NCBI RefSeq assembly: GCF_016591715.1
Contig: NZ_AP024109.1
Location: forward strand, 2,108,001-2,172,000
Source: Mesorhizobium sp. J8
GTDB taxonomy: Bacteria; Pseudomonadota; Alphaproteobacteria; Rhizobiales; Rhizobiaceae
Direction: 5' to 3'
Length of the DNA: 64,000 bases
Shown here in pieces: positions 1 through 9,083 of this stretch. Within the stretch, counting starts at the first letter, position 1. Every line of letters begins with the position of its first letter. The notes under the pieces were generated by a model. That model ran no database searches. It had not been told where the DNA came from and saw nothing but the letters and a program-made list of their open reading frames with translations. The position numbers were made by a program, and so were the translations under genes.

Positions 1-215
1 ATGGCGCCCAGATTTTCCACGCCGGGACCGCCATCAATGGCGGCGCGCTGGTCGCCAATGGCGGTCGCGTGCTCAACGTCACCGCGCTCGGCAAGACTGT
101 AGGCGAGGCCCAGGCGACGGCCTATGCGGCGATCGACCGGATCGACTGGCCGCAGGGCTTCTACCGCCACGACATCGGCTGGCGCGCCGTCGAGCGCGAG
201 AAGGCCAGCGGCTGA
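1..215 (+). CDS. purD: Phosphoribosylamine-glycine ligase, C-terminal end (5' partial)
   Basis: The reading frame that starts at base 3 runs without a stop to TGA at 213-215. It encodes the last ~70 residues of a GARS-type ATP-grasp ligase. The stretch FHAGTA followed by a [11 protein letters not shown] segment and a terminal [10 protein letters not shown] is characteristic of the PurD C-terminal domain. PurD joins glycine to phosphoribosylamine in purine synthesis, in the cytoplasm. The start lies outside the window. It is convergent with the next gene. Confidence 0.9.
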   Translation, partial: GAQIFHAGTAINGGALVANGGRVLNVTALGKTVGEAQATAYAAIDRIDWPQGFYRHDIGWRAVEREKASG

Positions 216-239
216 TATCGGCTGGCGAGTGCCGGAAAG

Positions 240-1400
240 TCAGCGCTTGGCGCTGTCGAGCGTGGTCGAGGCGGTGCTGACCGGATCCGCTGCGGCGAAG
301 GCCGCGTCGATCTGCTCGGGCGTGCGCTGTCCGGAGCGTTGCCAGGCGACATATTGCACGATGCCGAAAATGGCGCGCCGCGGCACCGTCTTCACCACCG
401 GCATGCGGAACCCGTCGCGGAATTTCTCCCAGCGCGCGCCGAGCACGGCAACCATTTCCTCCACGGTCGGCGGCGTCGCCACATCGGCATAGGTAATCGT
501 GACCTTGCCGGCGAGGGCTTTTTCGCGCGGTATCGGCACCGGGATCGAGGCAAGGTAGTCGGCCGGCACGTCGAGCAGCCCGCCGAAGGCCCATTGCCGG
601 CGCAACTCGTCGGCGCTCATCGGCGCGACGCTGACATCGATGTCGTTGGGCGTGCCGGGCACGCGGTAGGGGCAGGAGAAATGGCCGCAATTGGCCTGCG
701 CCGAGAACTGCCAGAGCGCATAACCCTGCCAGTTGCCCATCGGGAAATGCACGTCGATGTCCGGCTTGTAGCGCGCATACCACAGCGGCAGCCGCGACAG
801 GAGCCGATACTGGTAGCGGTTGTCGGCGATATACTGGGCGGTCTTGCCGTTGACATAGAGCACCGGGAAGCGGCCGAGGCGGCGATGCACCTGGCGCACG
901 AATTCCTCGGCGTCGTCCAGCGACATCCATTGCGTAGGGTCAATGCCTTCAATGTCCAGGGCCATCAGCTCATCCGGCGCCGGCTCGGCGAAATCGATGA
1001 AATTGTTGGCCTGCTCGACCGGGTTGCCGGGACGGGCCAGGTGATAGGCGCCCCATTTCAGGCCGAGCGCCTTCGCCACGACCTTGCGCGTCTGGAACAA
1101 TTCACGCGTCACCGCATAGCGCTTCCACTGCGCCTTGCAGAGTTTGACGTCCGCCTCTGCGCCGAAGCAGACATAGGGCGGCGGCAGCCCGTCGGACGCC
1201 TTGTTGATGAAGCCGGCGATGCGCTTGTCGGTGACGAGCTGCTGCCAGTCGATGGAATTGTATTCGTAGGCGTCGATCACCAGCGGGCGGTCGGCATTCT
1301 TCCACGGCTCGGAGAAATCCGAGGCCTGTGCCGCCGTGCCCAGCGCAATCGCCGTAGCGAGAAGCGCCAGGCGGCGAAGAGGGCGCGCCGGCTTTTTCAA
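240..1400 (-). CDS. Secreted GH25-type lysozyme-like glycoside hydrolase
   Basis: This 386-aa protein begins with a signal peptide (basic MKKPARPLRR, a hydrophobic core, cleavage probably after AQA near residue 26). The mature part has the glycosyl hydrolase 25 pattern: a VIDAYEYNSIDW opening strand, KASDG, then KWGAYHLARPGNPVEQANNF, an acidic MALDIEG strand and LWQFSAQANCG with a PNDIDVSV segment. GH25 enzymes cleave the MurNAc-GlcNAc bond of peptidoglycan, so a periplasmic wall-remodelling role is likely. The start codon is TTG; the codon just upstream in frame is a stop, so no earlier start is possible. A C-terminal extension of about 100 residues past the GH25 fold is unassigned. It is divergent from the AraC-type gene. 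Confidence 0.8.
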   Translation of the reverse strand: MKKPARPLRRLALLATAIALGTAAQASDFSEPWKNADRPLVIDAYEYNSIDWQQLVTDKRIAGFINKASDGLPPPYVCFGAEADVKLCKAQWKRYAVTRELFQTRKVVAKALGLKWGAYHLARPGNPVEQANNFIDFAEPAPDELMALDIEGIDPTQWMSLDDAEEFVRQVHRRLGRFPVLYVNGKTAQYIADNRYQYRLLSRLPLWYARYKPDIDVHFPMGNWQGYALWQFSAQANCGHFSCPYRVPGTPNDIDVSVAPMSADELRRQWAFGGLLDVPADYLASIPVPIPREKALAGKVTITYADVATPPTVEEMVAVLGARWEKFRDGFRMPVVKTVPRRAIFGIVQYVAWQRSGQRTPEQIDAAFAAADPVSTASTTLDSAKR

Positions 1401-1612
1401 TCAGGGTGTCCCCACTGACCAGTGAACGATCCTGAACCGCTATGGTTAAGGAATTGCTTTCAAAACATCGGCTTGCTTCGGTCCGCGTCGAAACGTCAAA
1501 AAAGTATCGGTCGGGTGGACAAGCCGTGGTGGCAGGCGCTTCAATTGCCGCCTAAGCTTTCAACCACGGTGGCCAGTGGGAAGACACGGACCCGCCTGAC
1601 GAAGCGCAGCAA

Positions 1613-1628
1613 CCGGTCAAAAGACCGG
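1613..1628 (+). other. Leader hairpin of the AraC-type gene
   Basis: A perfect 6-bp stem CCGGTC/GACCGG with an AAAA loop lies 8 nt before the ribosome-binding site. It may affect mRNA stability or initiation. No T-run follows, so it is not a standard terminator. Confidence 0.4.
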
Positions 1629-1652
1629 ACCCGCGCGGGGAGGAAAATGAAG

Positions 1653-2537
1653 ATGAATCCGGACCTGGAAGTCGTCCAGATCAGACAGGGAGAGTCGTTC
1701 AAGGCCTGGGCCCACGGCTACCCTTTCCGCACCGTGCGCTGGCACTTCCATCCCGAATACGAATTGCATCTGGTCGTCGCCACCACCGGCCGTTATTTCG
1801 TCGGCGACTTCATCGGCGAGTTCGAGCCGGGCAATCTCGTTCTCACCGGGCCCAACCTGCCGCACAACTGGGTCAGCGACGTGCCGCCGGGCGAGACCGT
1901 GCCGCTGCGCGGCCGTGTCGTGCAGTTCTCGGAGGAATTCATCGCCGGCGCTTCCGCCGCCTTGCCCGAACTTGCGGCCTGCGCCGGTATCCTCGAAACC
2001 AGCCGCCGCGGCGCGCTGTTCTCGCCGGCAACGGCCGAACTCGCCGCGCCTTTGCTTGCGGAGCTGACCGAGGCGCAGGGCGTGCGCCGCCTGGCGCTGT
2101 TCATGGCCGTGCTCGACATCTTGAACCGCGCCGGCGATGTCCGCACGTTGGCCAGCGCCGGCTATCTTCCGGATCCCTCCGGCTTCATGTCGGCCGGCAT
2201 CAACCAGGCGCTCGCCTACATCAACTGCCACCTCACCGAGCCGTTCAGCGAAGGGACGCTTGCCGAGATTGCCGGGCGCAGCCCGAGCGCCTTCTCGCGC
2301 AGCTTCCGCCGTCACACCGGAATGGCGCTGGTGCAGTATGTCAACCGGCTGCGCATCAACCTCGCCTGCCAGCTTTTGATGAGCGAGGCGCAAATGTCGA
2401 TCACCGAGATTTGCTACGCCGCCGGCTACAACAACATCTCGAATTTCAACCGCCAGTTCCTGGCGCAGAAAGGCATGTCGCCTTCGCGCTTCCGGGCCTT
2501 GCTGGCTGAGAACATCAACGCGGAGATTGCCGCCTAA
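1653..2537 (+). CDS. AraC-family transcriptional regulator, probable activator of the ribitol cluster
   Basis: The N-terminal half is a cupin-like sensor domain (TVRWHFHPEYELHLV, then LVLTGPNLPHNWVSD). The C-terminal ~100 residues form a double helix-turn-helix AraC domain (LAEIAGRSPSAFSRSFRRHTG; ITEICYAAGYNNISNFNRQF). The frame is open upstream to 1422, but a GGGGAGG ribosome site at 1637-1643 lies 9 nt before ATG 1653 and only 3 nt before ATG 1647, so 1653 is preferred and 1647 is possible. A CCGGTC-AAAA-GACCGG hairpin (1613-1628) sits just upstream of the ribosome site. The gene precedes the transporter and pathway genes on the same strand, which suggests local control by ribitol or a related polyol; the ligand is inferred. 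Confidence 0.85.
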   Translation: MNPDLEVVQIRQGESFKAWAHGYPFRTVRWHFHPEYELHLVVATTGRYFVGDFIGEFEPGNLVLTGPNLPHNWVSDVPPGETVPLRGRVVQFSEEFIAGASAALPELAACAGILETSRRGALFSPATAELAAPLLAELTEAQGVRRLALFMAVLDILNRAGDVRTLASAGYLPDPSGFMSAGINQALAYINCHLTEPFSEGTLAEIAGRSPSAFSRSFRRHTGMALVQYVNRLRINLACQLLMSEAQMSITEICYAAGYNNISNFNRQFLAQKGMSPSRFRALLAENINAEIAA

Positions 2538-2834
2538 CAGGGAGGAAGCGGGAGGAGCTCAAAGCAATTCCAGTCCGAAGATCTTTCGTCAGGAATTGCA
2601 CCAAACAAGGAAACATTCAGGGAAGGAAAAACGCGGGGTGCAGGGCACCCTGTGCTGGGGTTCGTTTGCCCGAAATCCAGCACGTTCAGGAGGATGTCCG
2701 CGTGGCTTATCGGGATCGAGTGATCCCCGGCCGCCGTCATACTCCTCGCAACAGTTCGACATGCAGTCAAGGCCTGGCGCGCCGTCCACCGCGCGGGTCC
2801 TCGTGAAACCATTTCTCGAAACGGAGACATTCGA
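2538..2834 (+). promoter_or_regulatory. Intergenic control region upstream of the ribitol transporter genes
   Basis: This 297-bp stretch has no supported gene. It holds a perfect 15-bp hyphenated palindrome, GGGTGC-AGG-GCACCC at 2636-2650, that could be an operator or a hairpin ending the araC transcript. It also holds AT-rich tracts around 2600-2630 that could be promoter elements, and a weak ribosome site just before ATG 2835. An AraC-type site is expected here because the regulator gene is immediately upstream, but I cannot identify direct half-sites by eye. Confidence 0.45.
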
Positions 2835-3917
2835 ATGACCAGACATGCTTGGAAATCGCCGTTTGCCTTGAAACCGACGATCGCCGCCGTTTTCGCCGTC
2901 TCGCTGCTCGGCAGCACCGCGGCATTCGCGGACACGGTCACCGACGCCACGGTGGCCTTCCTGATGCCTGACCAGGCATCGACCCGCTACGAGCAGCACG
3001 ATTATCCGGGCTTCGTCGCGGAGATGAAGAAGCTCTGCCCGGGCTGCAAGGTGATCTACCAGAACGCCGATGCCGACGCGGCGCGCCAGCAGCAGCAGTT
3101 CAATTCGGTGATCTCGCAGGGCGCCAAGGCGATCGTGCTCGATCCGGTCGATTCAACCGCCGCCGCCTCGCTGGTCAAGCTGGCGCAGAGTCAGGGCGTC
3201 AAGGTCATCGCCTATGACCGGCCCATCCCGACGGCGCCCGCCGATTTCTACGTGTCCTTCAACAATGAAGGCATCGGCAAGGCCATCGCCGATTCGCTGG
3301 TCGGGCATCTCAAGGCGCTCAAGGTCGACCCGGCCGGCGGCGGCCTGCTGCAGATCAACGGCTCGCCGACCGACGCCGCTGCGGGCCTGATCAAAAAAGG
3401 CATCCATGAGGGCCTCGACAACAGCGGCTATCCGATCCTGGCCGAGTTCGACACGCCGGAATGGGCGCCACCGAAGGCCCAGCAATGGGCGAGCGGCCAG
3501 ATCACCCGCTTCGGCACCAAGATCCTCGGCGTCGTCGCCGCCAATGACGGCACCGGCGGCGGCGCGATCGCGGCCTTCAAGGCGGCCGGCGTCGATCCGG
3601 TTCCGCCGGTGACCGGCAACGACGCGACGATCGCGGCGCTGCAGCTGATCATCGCCGGCGACCAGTACAACACCATCTCCAAGCCGAGCGAGATCGTCGC
3701 GGCCGCCGCGGCCAACGTCGCCGTCAAGCTGTTGTCGGGCGAGACGCCGAAGGCCGAGATGACGCTCTACGACACGCCTTCGCAGCTCTTCACGCCCGCG
3801 GTGGTGACACAGGAGAACCTCAAGGCCGAGATCATCGACAAGAAGATCAACACGGCGGCCGAGCTCTGCGTCGACCGCTATGCCGAGGGCTGCAAGAAGC
3901 TCGGTATCACCAACTGA
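2835..3917 (+). CDS. Periplasmic sugar/polyol-binding protein of an ABC importer (probable ribitol)
   Basis: The 360-aa product has a signal peptide (hydrophobic residues 15-32, cleavage near AFA-DTV) and the periplasmic-binding-protein type 1 fold of the XylF/RbsB group: FLMPDQASTRYEQHD, an AKAIVLDPVDSTAAASLV strand, VIAYDRPI, and a GVVAANDGTGGGAIAAF hinge segment. Such proteins capture pentoses or pentitols for CUT2 importers. The ATPase and permease follow directly, and ribitol dehydrogenase and a ribulokinase-like enzyme come next, so ribitol is the likely ligand (inference). A strong hairpin just after the stop may keep this transcript more abundant than those of the membrane components. 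Confidence 0.85.
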   Translation: MTRHAWKSPFALKPTIAAVFAVSLLGSTAAFADTVTDATVAFLMPDQASTRYEQHDYPGFVAEMKKLCPGCKVIYQNADADAARQQQQFNSVISQGAKAIVLDPVDSTAAASLVKLAQSQGVKVIAYDRPIPTAPADFYVSFNNEGIGKAIADSLVGHLKALKVDPAGGGLLQINGSPTDAAAGLIKKGIHEGLDNSGYPILAEFDTPEWAPPKAQQWASGQITRFGTKILGVVAANDGTGGGAIAAFKAAGVDPVPPVTGNDATIAALQLIIAGDQYNTISKPSEIVAAAAANVAVKLLSGETPKAEMTLYDTPSQLFTPAVVTQENLKAEIIDKKINTAAELCVDRYAEGCKKLGITN

Positions 3918-3925
3918 TCAAGTGG

Positions 3926-3953
3926 CATCCGGCCGTCCCTCGGCGGCCGGATG
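3926..3953 (+). terminator. Intra-operon stem-loop after the binding-protein gene
   Basis: A perfect 9-bp stem CATCCGGCC/GGCCGGATG with a 10-nt loop lies between the stop of the binding-protein gene and the start of the ATPase gene. No poly-T tract follows, so it is more likely an mRNA-stabilising or partial-attenuation hairpin than a full terminator. Confidence 0.6.
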
Positions 3954-3984
3954 TCCAACGAAAGACTGTCAGGAAAGGCGGAGC

Positions 3985-4815
3985 ATGAGCGAGAGTTTTG
4001 AAAGGTCAGCTTCCGTCGGCGAGCTGGTGCTCAGCCTGCGCGGCATATCGAAGAATTTCGGCGCCGTCTCGGCGCTGACCGATATCGATTTCGATGTCCA
4101 TGCCGGCGAGGTCGTAGCACTTGTCGGCGACAACGGCGCCGGCAAGTCGACGCTGGTCAAGATCCTTGCCGGCGTGCACCAGCCGAGCTCGGGCACGATC
4201 AATTTCCGCGGCCAGCCGGTCACGCTCCCCGACCCGCGCGCGGCGCTGACGCTCGGCATCGCCACGGTCTTCCAGGATCTGGCGCTTTGCGAGAACCTCG
4301 ATGTGGTCGCCAACATCTTCCTCGGCAACGAGCTCAGCCCGCTGCGGCTGGACGAGGTGGCGATGGAGATGCGCGCCTGGACGCTGCTCAACGAATTGTC
4401 GGCGCGGATTCCCAGCGTGCGCGAGGCGGTCGCCTCGCTGTCCGGCGGCCAGCGCCAGACGGTCGCCATCGCGCGCTCGCTGCTGCTTGAGCCGAAACTC
4501 ATCCTGCTCGACGAGCCGACCGCCGCTCTCGGCGTGGCCCAGACGGCGGAGGTGCTCAACCTCATCGACCGCGTCCGCGCGCGCGGCCTCGGCGTCGTCA
4601 TGATCAGCCACAACATGGAGGATGTCCGCGCCGTCGCCGACCGCATCGTGGTGCTGAGGCTCGGGCGCAACAACGGCGTCTTCGAGCCCGACGCCTCGAA
4701 CCAGGACCTGGTGAGCGCCATCACCGGCGCGTCCAACAACGCGGTGTCGCGCCGCGCCGAGCGCCTGCGGGCAGAACGCGATCACAGCGCACAGGCGGGG
4801 GAGCAGCGTCCATGA
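3985..4815 (+). CDS. ABC transporter ATP-binding protein, CUT2 sugar type
   Basis: This single nucleotide-binding domain of 276 aa has Walker A GDNGAGKST, a Q-loop (VFQDLALCENL), the signature SGGQRQTVAIARSLL, Walker B LILLDEPTAAL and the switch His in ISHNM. It is about half the length of two-domain RbsA/XylG proteins and resembles single-domain ATPases such as FrcA, which would act as a homodimer. The start ATG 3985 follows an AGGAAAGGCGGAG ribosome site. The stop overlaps the permease start (ATGA), indicating translational coupling. It powers import together with the flanking binding protein and permease. Confidence 0.88.
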   Translation: MSESFERSASVGELVLSLRGISKNFGAVSALTDIDFDVHAGEVVALVGDNGAGKSTLVKILAGVHQPSSGTINFRGQPVTLPDPRAALTLGIATVFQDLALCENLDVVANIFLGNELSPLRLDEVAMEMRAWTLLNELSARIPSVREAVASLSGGQRQTVAIARSLLLEPKLILLDEPTAALGVAQTAEVLNLIDRVRARGLGVVMISHNMEDVRAVADRIVVLRLGRNNGVFEPDASNQDLVSAITGASNNAVSRRAERLRAERDHSAQAGEQRP

Positions 4816-6062
4816 CGGAGCAAGGCAATTCGGCTCCCCTGGCGCTCGACCGCGCCGATGCCCGGGTGAAGCATGAAGCCGGCATCGGCGGCGCGATCAG
4901 CGCCTTCCTCGACCGCGTGCGCAGCGGCGATCTCGGCTCGCTGCCGGTCATCGTCGGCCTCGTCGTCATCTGGACCGTGTTCACCAGCCTCAACCCGGTC
5001 TTCGTTTCCAGCAGCAATCTGGTCAATCTCCTGTTCGACTGCTCGACGGTCGGCGTCATCGCGCTCGGCATCGTCTGCGTGCTGATGGTCGGCGAGATCG
5101 ACCTCTCGGTCGGCTCGATCAGCGGCTTCGCCTCGGCGCTGGTCGGCACGCTCTGGGTCAACCAGGGCTGGCCGGTTGCGCTCGCCATCTTGGCCGCGCT
5201 GGCTTTCGGCGCCCTGATCGGCTCGCTCTATGCGCTTTTGTTCAACCGGCTCGGCATGCCGAGCTTCGTTTCGACGCTGGCCGGCCTGCTCGCGGTTCTG
5301 GGCATGCAGCTTTACATCCTCGGCTCCACCGGCTCGATCAACTTGCCATACGGCTCCGCCTTGGTGGATTTCGGCCAGTTGATGGTGATGCCGAAATGGG
5401 TTTCCCACACCTTGGCGGTTGTCCCAGGCCTGGCCATGCTGGTCACAGGACTTCGCACCGTCACGCGCCGCCGCGCGGCCAATCTGTCGGCACCGTCCGT
5501 GGCTGGGCTCGTCCTGCGTGTCGTTGCCATAACCGTCGGCCTCCAGCTGATCGTCGCCTACCTCAACCAGTCGCGTGGCATCCCGTGGATGTTCGGCCTG
5601 TTCGTCGGCCTCGTCGTGGCGATGAACTATGCGCTGACCCGGACCAAATGGGGGCGTTCGATGACCGCCGTCGGCGGCAACCGCGAGGCGGCACGCCGCG
5701 CCGGCATCAAGGTACGCGCCATCTATCTCAGCGCCTTCGCGCTGTGCTCGCTCTTTGCCGCGCTGGGCGGCGTGCTCGCGGCGGCGCGGCTTGCTTCCGC
5801 CAGCCAGCAGGCCGGCACCGGCGACGTCAACCTGAACGCCATCGCGGCCGCCGTCATCGGCGGCACCAGCCTGTTCGGCGGCCGCGGCAGCGCCTATTCC
5901 GCGCTGCTCGGCATCATCGTCATCCAGTCGATCGCCAGCGGCCTGACGCTGCTCGATCTGTCCTCGTCGCTTCGCTACATGATCACCGGTGCCGTTCTAG
6001 CCATCGCCGTGATCGTCGACTCCCTAGCGCGCCGTTCCCGTGCTTCGCACGGCCGCGCCTGA
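4812..6062 (+). CDS. ABC transporter permease, CUT2 sugar type (probable ribitol)
   Basis: This 416-aa membrane protein of the BPD_transp_2 family (XylH/RbsC-like) has about ten hydrophobic segments. The family motif region GEIDLSVGSISGFASALVG is present after the third segment, and AARRAGIKVRAIYLSAF corresponds to the cytoplasmic coupling loop. The C-terminal part has the usual AAAVIGGTSLFGGRGS. It overlaps the ATPase gene by 4 nt. With the upstream genes it forms a complete importer. The substrate assignment rests on the dehydrogenase downstream. Confidence 0.87.
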   Translation: MTEQGNSAPLALDRADARVKHEAGIGGAISAFLDRVRSGDLGSLPVIVGLVVIWTVFTSLNPVFVSSSNLVNLLFDCSTVGVIALGIVCVLMVGEIDLSVGSISGFASALVGTLWVNQGWPVALAILAALAFGALIGSLYALLFNRLGMPSFVSTLAGLLAVLGMQLYILGSTGSINLPYGSALVDFGQLMVMPKWVSHTLAVVPGLAMLVTGLRTVTRRRAANLSAPSVAGLVLRVVAITVGLQLIVAYLNQSRGIPWMFGLFVGLVVAMNYALTRTKWGRSMTAVGGNREAARRAGIKVRAIYLSAFALCSLFAALGGVLAAARLASASQQAGTGDVNLNAIAAAVIGGTSLFGGRGSAYSALLGIIVIQSIASGLTLLDLSSSLRYMITGAVLAIAVIVDSLARRSRASHGRA

Positions 6063-6086
6063 ACAGTTCAAACGAGAAGGGTACAC

Positions 6087-6815
6087 ATGGCTCAAGATCT
6101 TTCGGGAAAAGTCGCCGCGGTCACCGGCGCGGCATCGGGCATCGGCCTCGAATGCGCCAGGGCGATGCTTGCCGCCGGCGCCCGCGTCGTGCTGGTCGAT
6201 CGCGCCGAGGACAGGCTGAAGGAGGTCGTTGCCGAGCTCGGCGACGGCGCGATCCCGCTGGTGGTCGACCTCACCAACCCCGCCAGCGTGGCGACCATGC
6301 TGCCCGGCATCCTCGACAAGGCCGGCCAGCTCGACATCTTCCATGCCAATGCCGGTTCCTATGTCGGCGGCGAGATCCTCAACGGCGATCCCGACGCGTG
6401 GGACCGCATGCTGAACCTCAACATCAACTCGGTGTTCCGCTCGGTGCATGCGGTGCTGCCGCATATGGTTGGACGCAAGACCGGCGACATCATCGTCACC
6501 AGTTCGATTGCCGGGCTCGTTCCCGTGGTCTGGGAGCCGGTCTACACGGCCTCCAAGCACGCCATCCAGGCCTTCGTCCACACGCTGCGCCGGCAGGTCG
6601 CCAAGCATGGCCTGCGCGTCGGCGCCGTGGCGCCGGGGCCGGTCGTGACGGCCCTGATCAGCGACTGGCCGAAGCAGAAGCTCGAGGACGAGCTGGCGGC
6701 CGGCGGGCTGATGCAGCCGACAGAGGTCGCGGAAGCCGTATTGTTCATGCTGACGCGACCGAGGAATGTCACCATTCGGGATCTGGTGATCCTGCCGCAG
6801 AGCAACGATCTATAG
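6087..6815 (+). CDS. rbtD: Ribitol 2-dehydrogenase (short-chain dehydrogenase)
   Basis: This 242-aa classical SDR has the cofactor motif TGAASGIG, the structural NAG in FHANAGS, and catalytic Ser and YTASK. The whole sequence follows the Klebsiella ribitol dehydrogenase pattern as I recall it: [52 protein letters not shown] and a terminal [16 protein letters not shown]. The reaction is ribitol + NAD+ to D-ribulose + NADH in the cytoplasm. It sits 24 nt after the permease with an AGAAGGG ribosome site. Its partner step, D-ribulose phosphorylation, is probably done by the kinase at 6964. Confidence 0.85.
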   Translation: MAQDLSGKVAAVTGAASGIGLECARAMLAAGARVVLVDRAEDRLKEVVAELGDGAIPLVVDLTNPASVATMLPGILDKAGQLDIFHANAGSYVGGEILNGDPDAWDRMLNLNINSVFRSVHAVLPHMVGRKTGDIIVTSSIAGLVPVVWEPVYTASKHAIQAFVHTLRRQVAKHGLRVGAVAPGPVVTALISDWPKQKLEDELAAGGLMQPTEVAEAVLFMLTRPRNVTIRDLVILPQSNDL

Positions 6816-6816
6816 T

Positions 6817-6949
<133 letters not shown>

Positions 6950-6963
6950 TTTGAGGTCCCCCC

Positions 6964-8571
6964 ATGCCCTCTCACTTCCTCGGCATCGATGTCGGTACCG
7001 GCAGCGCGCGCGCCGGCCTCTTTGACGAGCGCGGCGATCTGCTTGCTTCCGCCAAGCGCGATATCGCGCTCTTCGTCGAGCCCGGTGAGATCGCCGAGCA
7101 GTCGAGCCGCGACATCTGGCAGGCGGTCTGCGCCAGCGTGCGCGAGGCGGTTGCGAAGGCGGGCGTCGATCCCCGGGAAATCGGCGGCATCGGCTTCGAC
7201 GCGACCTGCTCCCTGGTGGTGGTCGGCGATGATGGACAGCCTTTGCCGGTCGGCCGCTCGGGAGAAAGCGACAGGAACATCATCGTCTGGATGGATCATC
7301 GCGCCCTCGACCAGACCCGGCGCATCAACGCCCTCCGGCATCCGGTCCTCGACTATGTCGGCGGCGTCATTTCGCCGGAGATGGAAACGCCGAAGCTTTT
7401 GTGGCTGAAGGAGAACCTGCCCCAGACCTTCGCCAAAGCGAGGCATTTCTTCGATCTCGCCGACTATCTCACTTGGCGCGCCACCGGCAGCCTTGCCCGT
7501 TCGGTCTGCACGCTCGCCTGCAAATGGACCTATCTCGGCCACGAGCGGCGATGGGACGAAAGCTATTTCCATGCCGTGGGGCTCGGCGAGCTTGCCGAGG
7601 AAGGTTTTGCCCGCATCGGCACCGATGTTGTCGATCCCGGCACGGCGCTGGGCGCCGGTCTGACGGAAGCGGCGGCCGCTGAATTGGGGCTGGTCGCGGG
7701 CACGGTCGCCGCCGCCGGGCTGATCGATGCCCATGCCGGCGGCGTCGGTACGGTAGGCGCCGCGGGCGACGCCGGCACTATTTCCTCGCGCATGGCCTAT
7801 GTGCTCGGCACCTCGGCCTGCACCATGGCAAGCAGCAACGGCCCGGCCTTCGTTCCAGGAGTCTGGGGCCCCTATTATTCGGCCATGGTGCCTGGCTTAT
7901 GGCTGAGCGAGGGCGGACAGTCGGCGGCCGGCGCGGCCATCGATCTCCTGGTGCATTTTCATCCGGCCGCGGCCGAGGCTGCCGCGCGCGCCGCGGCCGA
8001 CGGCAAATCGCTTGTCGATTGGCTGGCGGCGGCCGCCACCGCGGCTTCGCCCGATTTGTCGGCCGCCGCCACACTTGCGGGCAGCATGCACGTCGTGCCC
8101 GAATTCCTCGGCAATCGTTCGCCCTTGGCCGATCCCGATGCGCGCGGCCTGATCGCCGGGCTAAGCACCGACCGTTCCGTCGAAAGTCTCGTCGGTCTCT
8201 ACGTGGCCGGACTTTGCGGCCTCGGTTACGGCGTGCGCCAGATCGTGGCTGCGATGGCGTCCTCCGGTCTCGCCGTCGACACCATCGTCATCAGCGGCGG
8301 CGCCGGACAGTCGCCGCTGGTGCGCCAGTTGCTTGCCGACGCAGCCGGCCTGGCGGTCGCCGCGTCGCAATCGCCCGAACCGGTGCTGCTGGGCGCCGCC
8401 ATGCTCGGTGCGGTGGCATCCGGCCGCTATCCTGACCTTTCCACCGCCATGCCTGCAATGTCCCGGCTTGGCGACGTTTTCAGGCCTGCGACCGGCACCG
8501 TGCGGACGTGGCATGACAAGCGTTACGAAGCCTTCCTGGCGCTGCAGGCGGTGGGCCGCAACATACGCTGA
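6964..8571 (+). CDS. FGGY-family carbohydrate kinase, probable D-ribulokinase
   Basis: The 535-aa protein has both FGGY sugar-kinase domains. The N-terminal phosphate-1 motif is [15 protein letters not shown], with [10 protein letters not shown] and WMDHRA in the sugar-site region. The C-terminal half has [12 protein letters not shown], the [13 protein letters not shown] segment and a nucleotide-site [17 protein letters not shown]. This pattern matches the YDR109C/human FGGY D-ribulokinase subgroup rather than AraB or XylB. It would convert D-ribulose from ribitol into D-ribulose 5-phosphate. The ATG follows a GAGG site 7 nt upstream. It is separated from the dehydrogenase by the heptamer array, so it may be co-transcribed or have its own promoter. 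Confidence 0.85.
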   Translation: MPSHFLGIDVGTGSARAGLFDERGDLLASAKRDIALFVEPGEIAEQSSRDIWQAVCASVREAVAKAGVDPREIGGIGFDATCSLVVVGDDGQPLPVGRSGESDRNIIVWMDHRALDQTRRINALRHPVLDYVGGVISPEMETPKLLWLKENLPQTFAKARHFFDLADYLTWRATGSLARSVCTLACKWTYLGHERRWDESYFHAVGLGELAEEGFARIGTDVVDPGTALGAGLTEAAAAELGLVAGTVAAAGLIDAHAGGVGTVGAAGDAGTISSRMAYVLGTSACTMASSNGPAFVPGVWGPYYSAMVPGLWLSEGGQSAAGAAIDLLVHFHPAAAEAAARAAADGKSLVDWLAAAATAASPDLSAAATLAGSMHVVPEFLGNRSPLADPDARGLIAGLSTDRSVESLVGLYVAGLCGLGYGVRQIVAAMASSGLAVDTIVISGGAGQSPLVRQLLADAAGLAVAASQSPEPVLLGAAMLGAVASGRYPDLSTAMPAMSRLGDVFRPATGTVRTWHDKRYEAFLALQAVGRNIR

Positions 8572-8579
8572 GGGATCGA

Positions 8580-8816
8580 TCAGCGCCTGAACAGCGACGG
8601 AACCTCGAACGGATCGGGCGCCGGCTCTTGCGGCAACGTGCCTTCGGCCCTGCGCTTCTTGTGATGCGCGAGCGAGCATTGCGCCGAGCACAATAGGCCG
8701 CGATCGGTCCAGTAGGCGGCGCCTTCTTCCAGCATGCCATGATAGTATTGGAAGCCCGGTGCCCCATAGGGCAGGCCGCATTCGATGCAACGATAGGCGT
8801 CGGGTCTGGCAAGCAT
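8580..8816 (-). CDS. Small zinc-ribbon-like protein of unknown function
   Basis: This 78-aa protein has two cysteine pairs, CIEC near residue 10 and CSAQC near residue 43, a spacing compatible with one zinc ribbon. It is basic near the C-terminus (HHKKRRAEG). No enzyme motif is visible. It ends 8 nt from the end of the kinase gene and is convergent with it. I do not recognise a named family; coding potential is supported by the conserved-looking Cys spacing and a clean start with a GGAAC site upstream. Confidence 0.6.
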   Translation of the reverse strand: MLARPDAYRCIECGLPYGAPGFQYYHGMLEEGAAYWTDRGLLCSAQCSLAHHKKRRAEGTLPQEPAPDPFEVPSLFRR

Positions 8817-8992
8817 GGGGTGTTCCGGTTCGCTTTGGTCCGCAATCGACGGATCATACCAGCCGGTTGCAATTCGGCGTAGAAGTTTTGAGCAGCAATT
8901 GCTTCGCGCCCCTCCACCCGTGGATGACGAAGCTCAGATGTGTTCGCTCCGCCCATGGTGACGACCTCTACACAAAATCCGCGTGACAAAGT

Positions 8993-9008
8993 TTGACGTT
9001 TACGTAAA
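8993..9008. promoter_or_regulatory. Candidate LiuR-type operator upstream of the acyl-CoA dehydrogenase gene
   Basis: TTGACGT-TT-ACGTAAA is a 16-bp inverted repeat with TTKACGT half-sites, 75 nt before the start codon at 9084. This form resembles sites described for MerR-family regulators of branched-chain amino-acid and fatty-acid degradation (LiuR). No regulator gene of that type is in the window, so the assignment is by motif resemblance and context only. Confidence 0.5.
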
Positions 9009-9083
9009 AAGAAGGTGCGAACCGACGCATGGTTTCGCTTCGGCCATGCGATTACGGTTGGCTGGAACGGAGGAGGAGCAGAT

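Noticed and set aside
2527..2838. A 103-codon frame in the gap before the binding-protein gene
   Set aside because: It overlaps the end of the AraC gene and the start of the binding protein, has no good ribosome site and shows no recognisable pattern.
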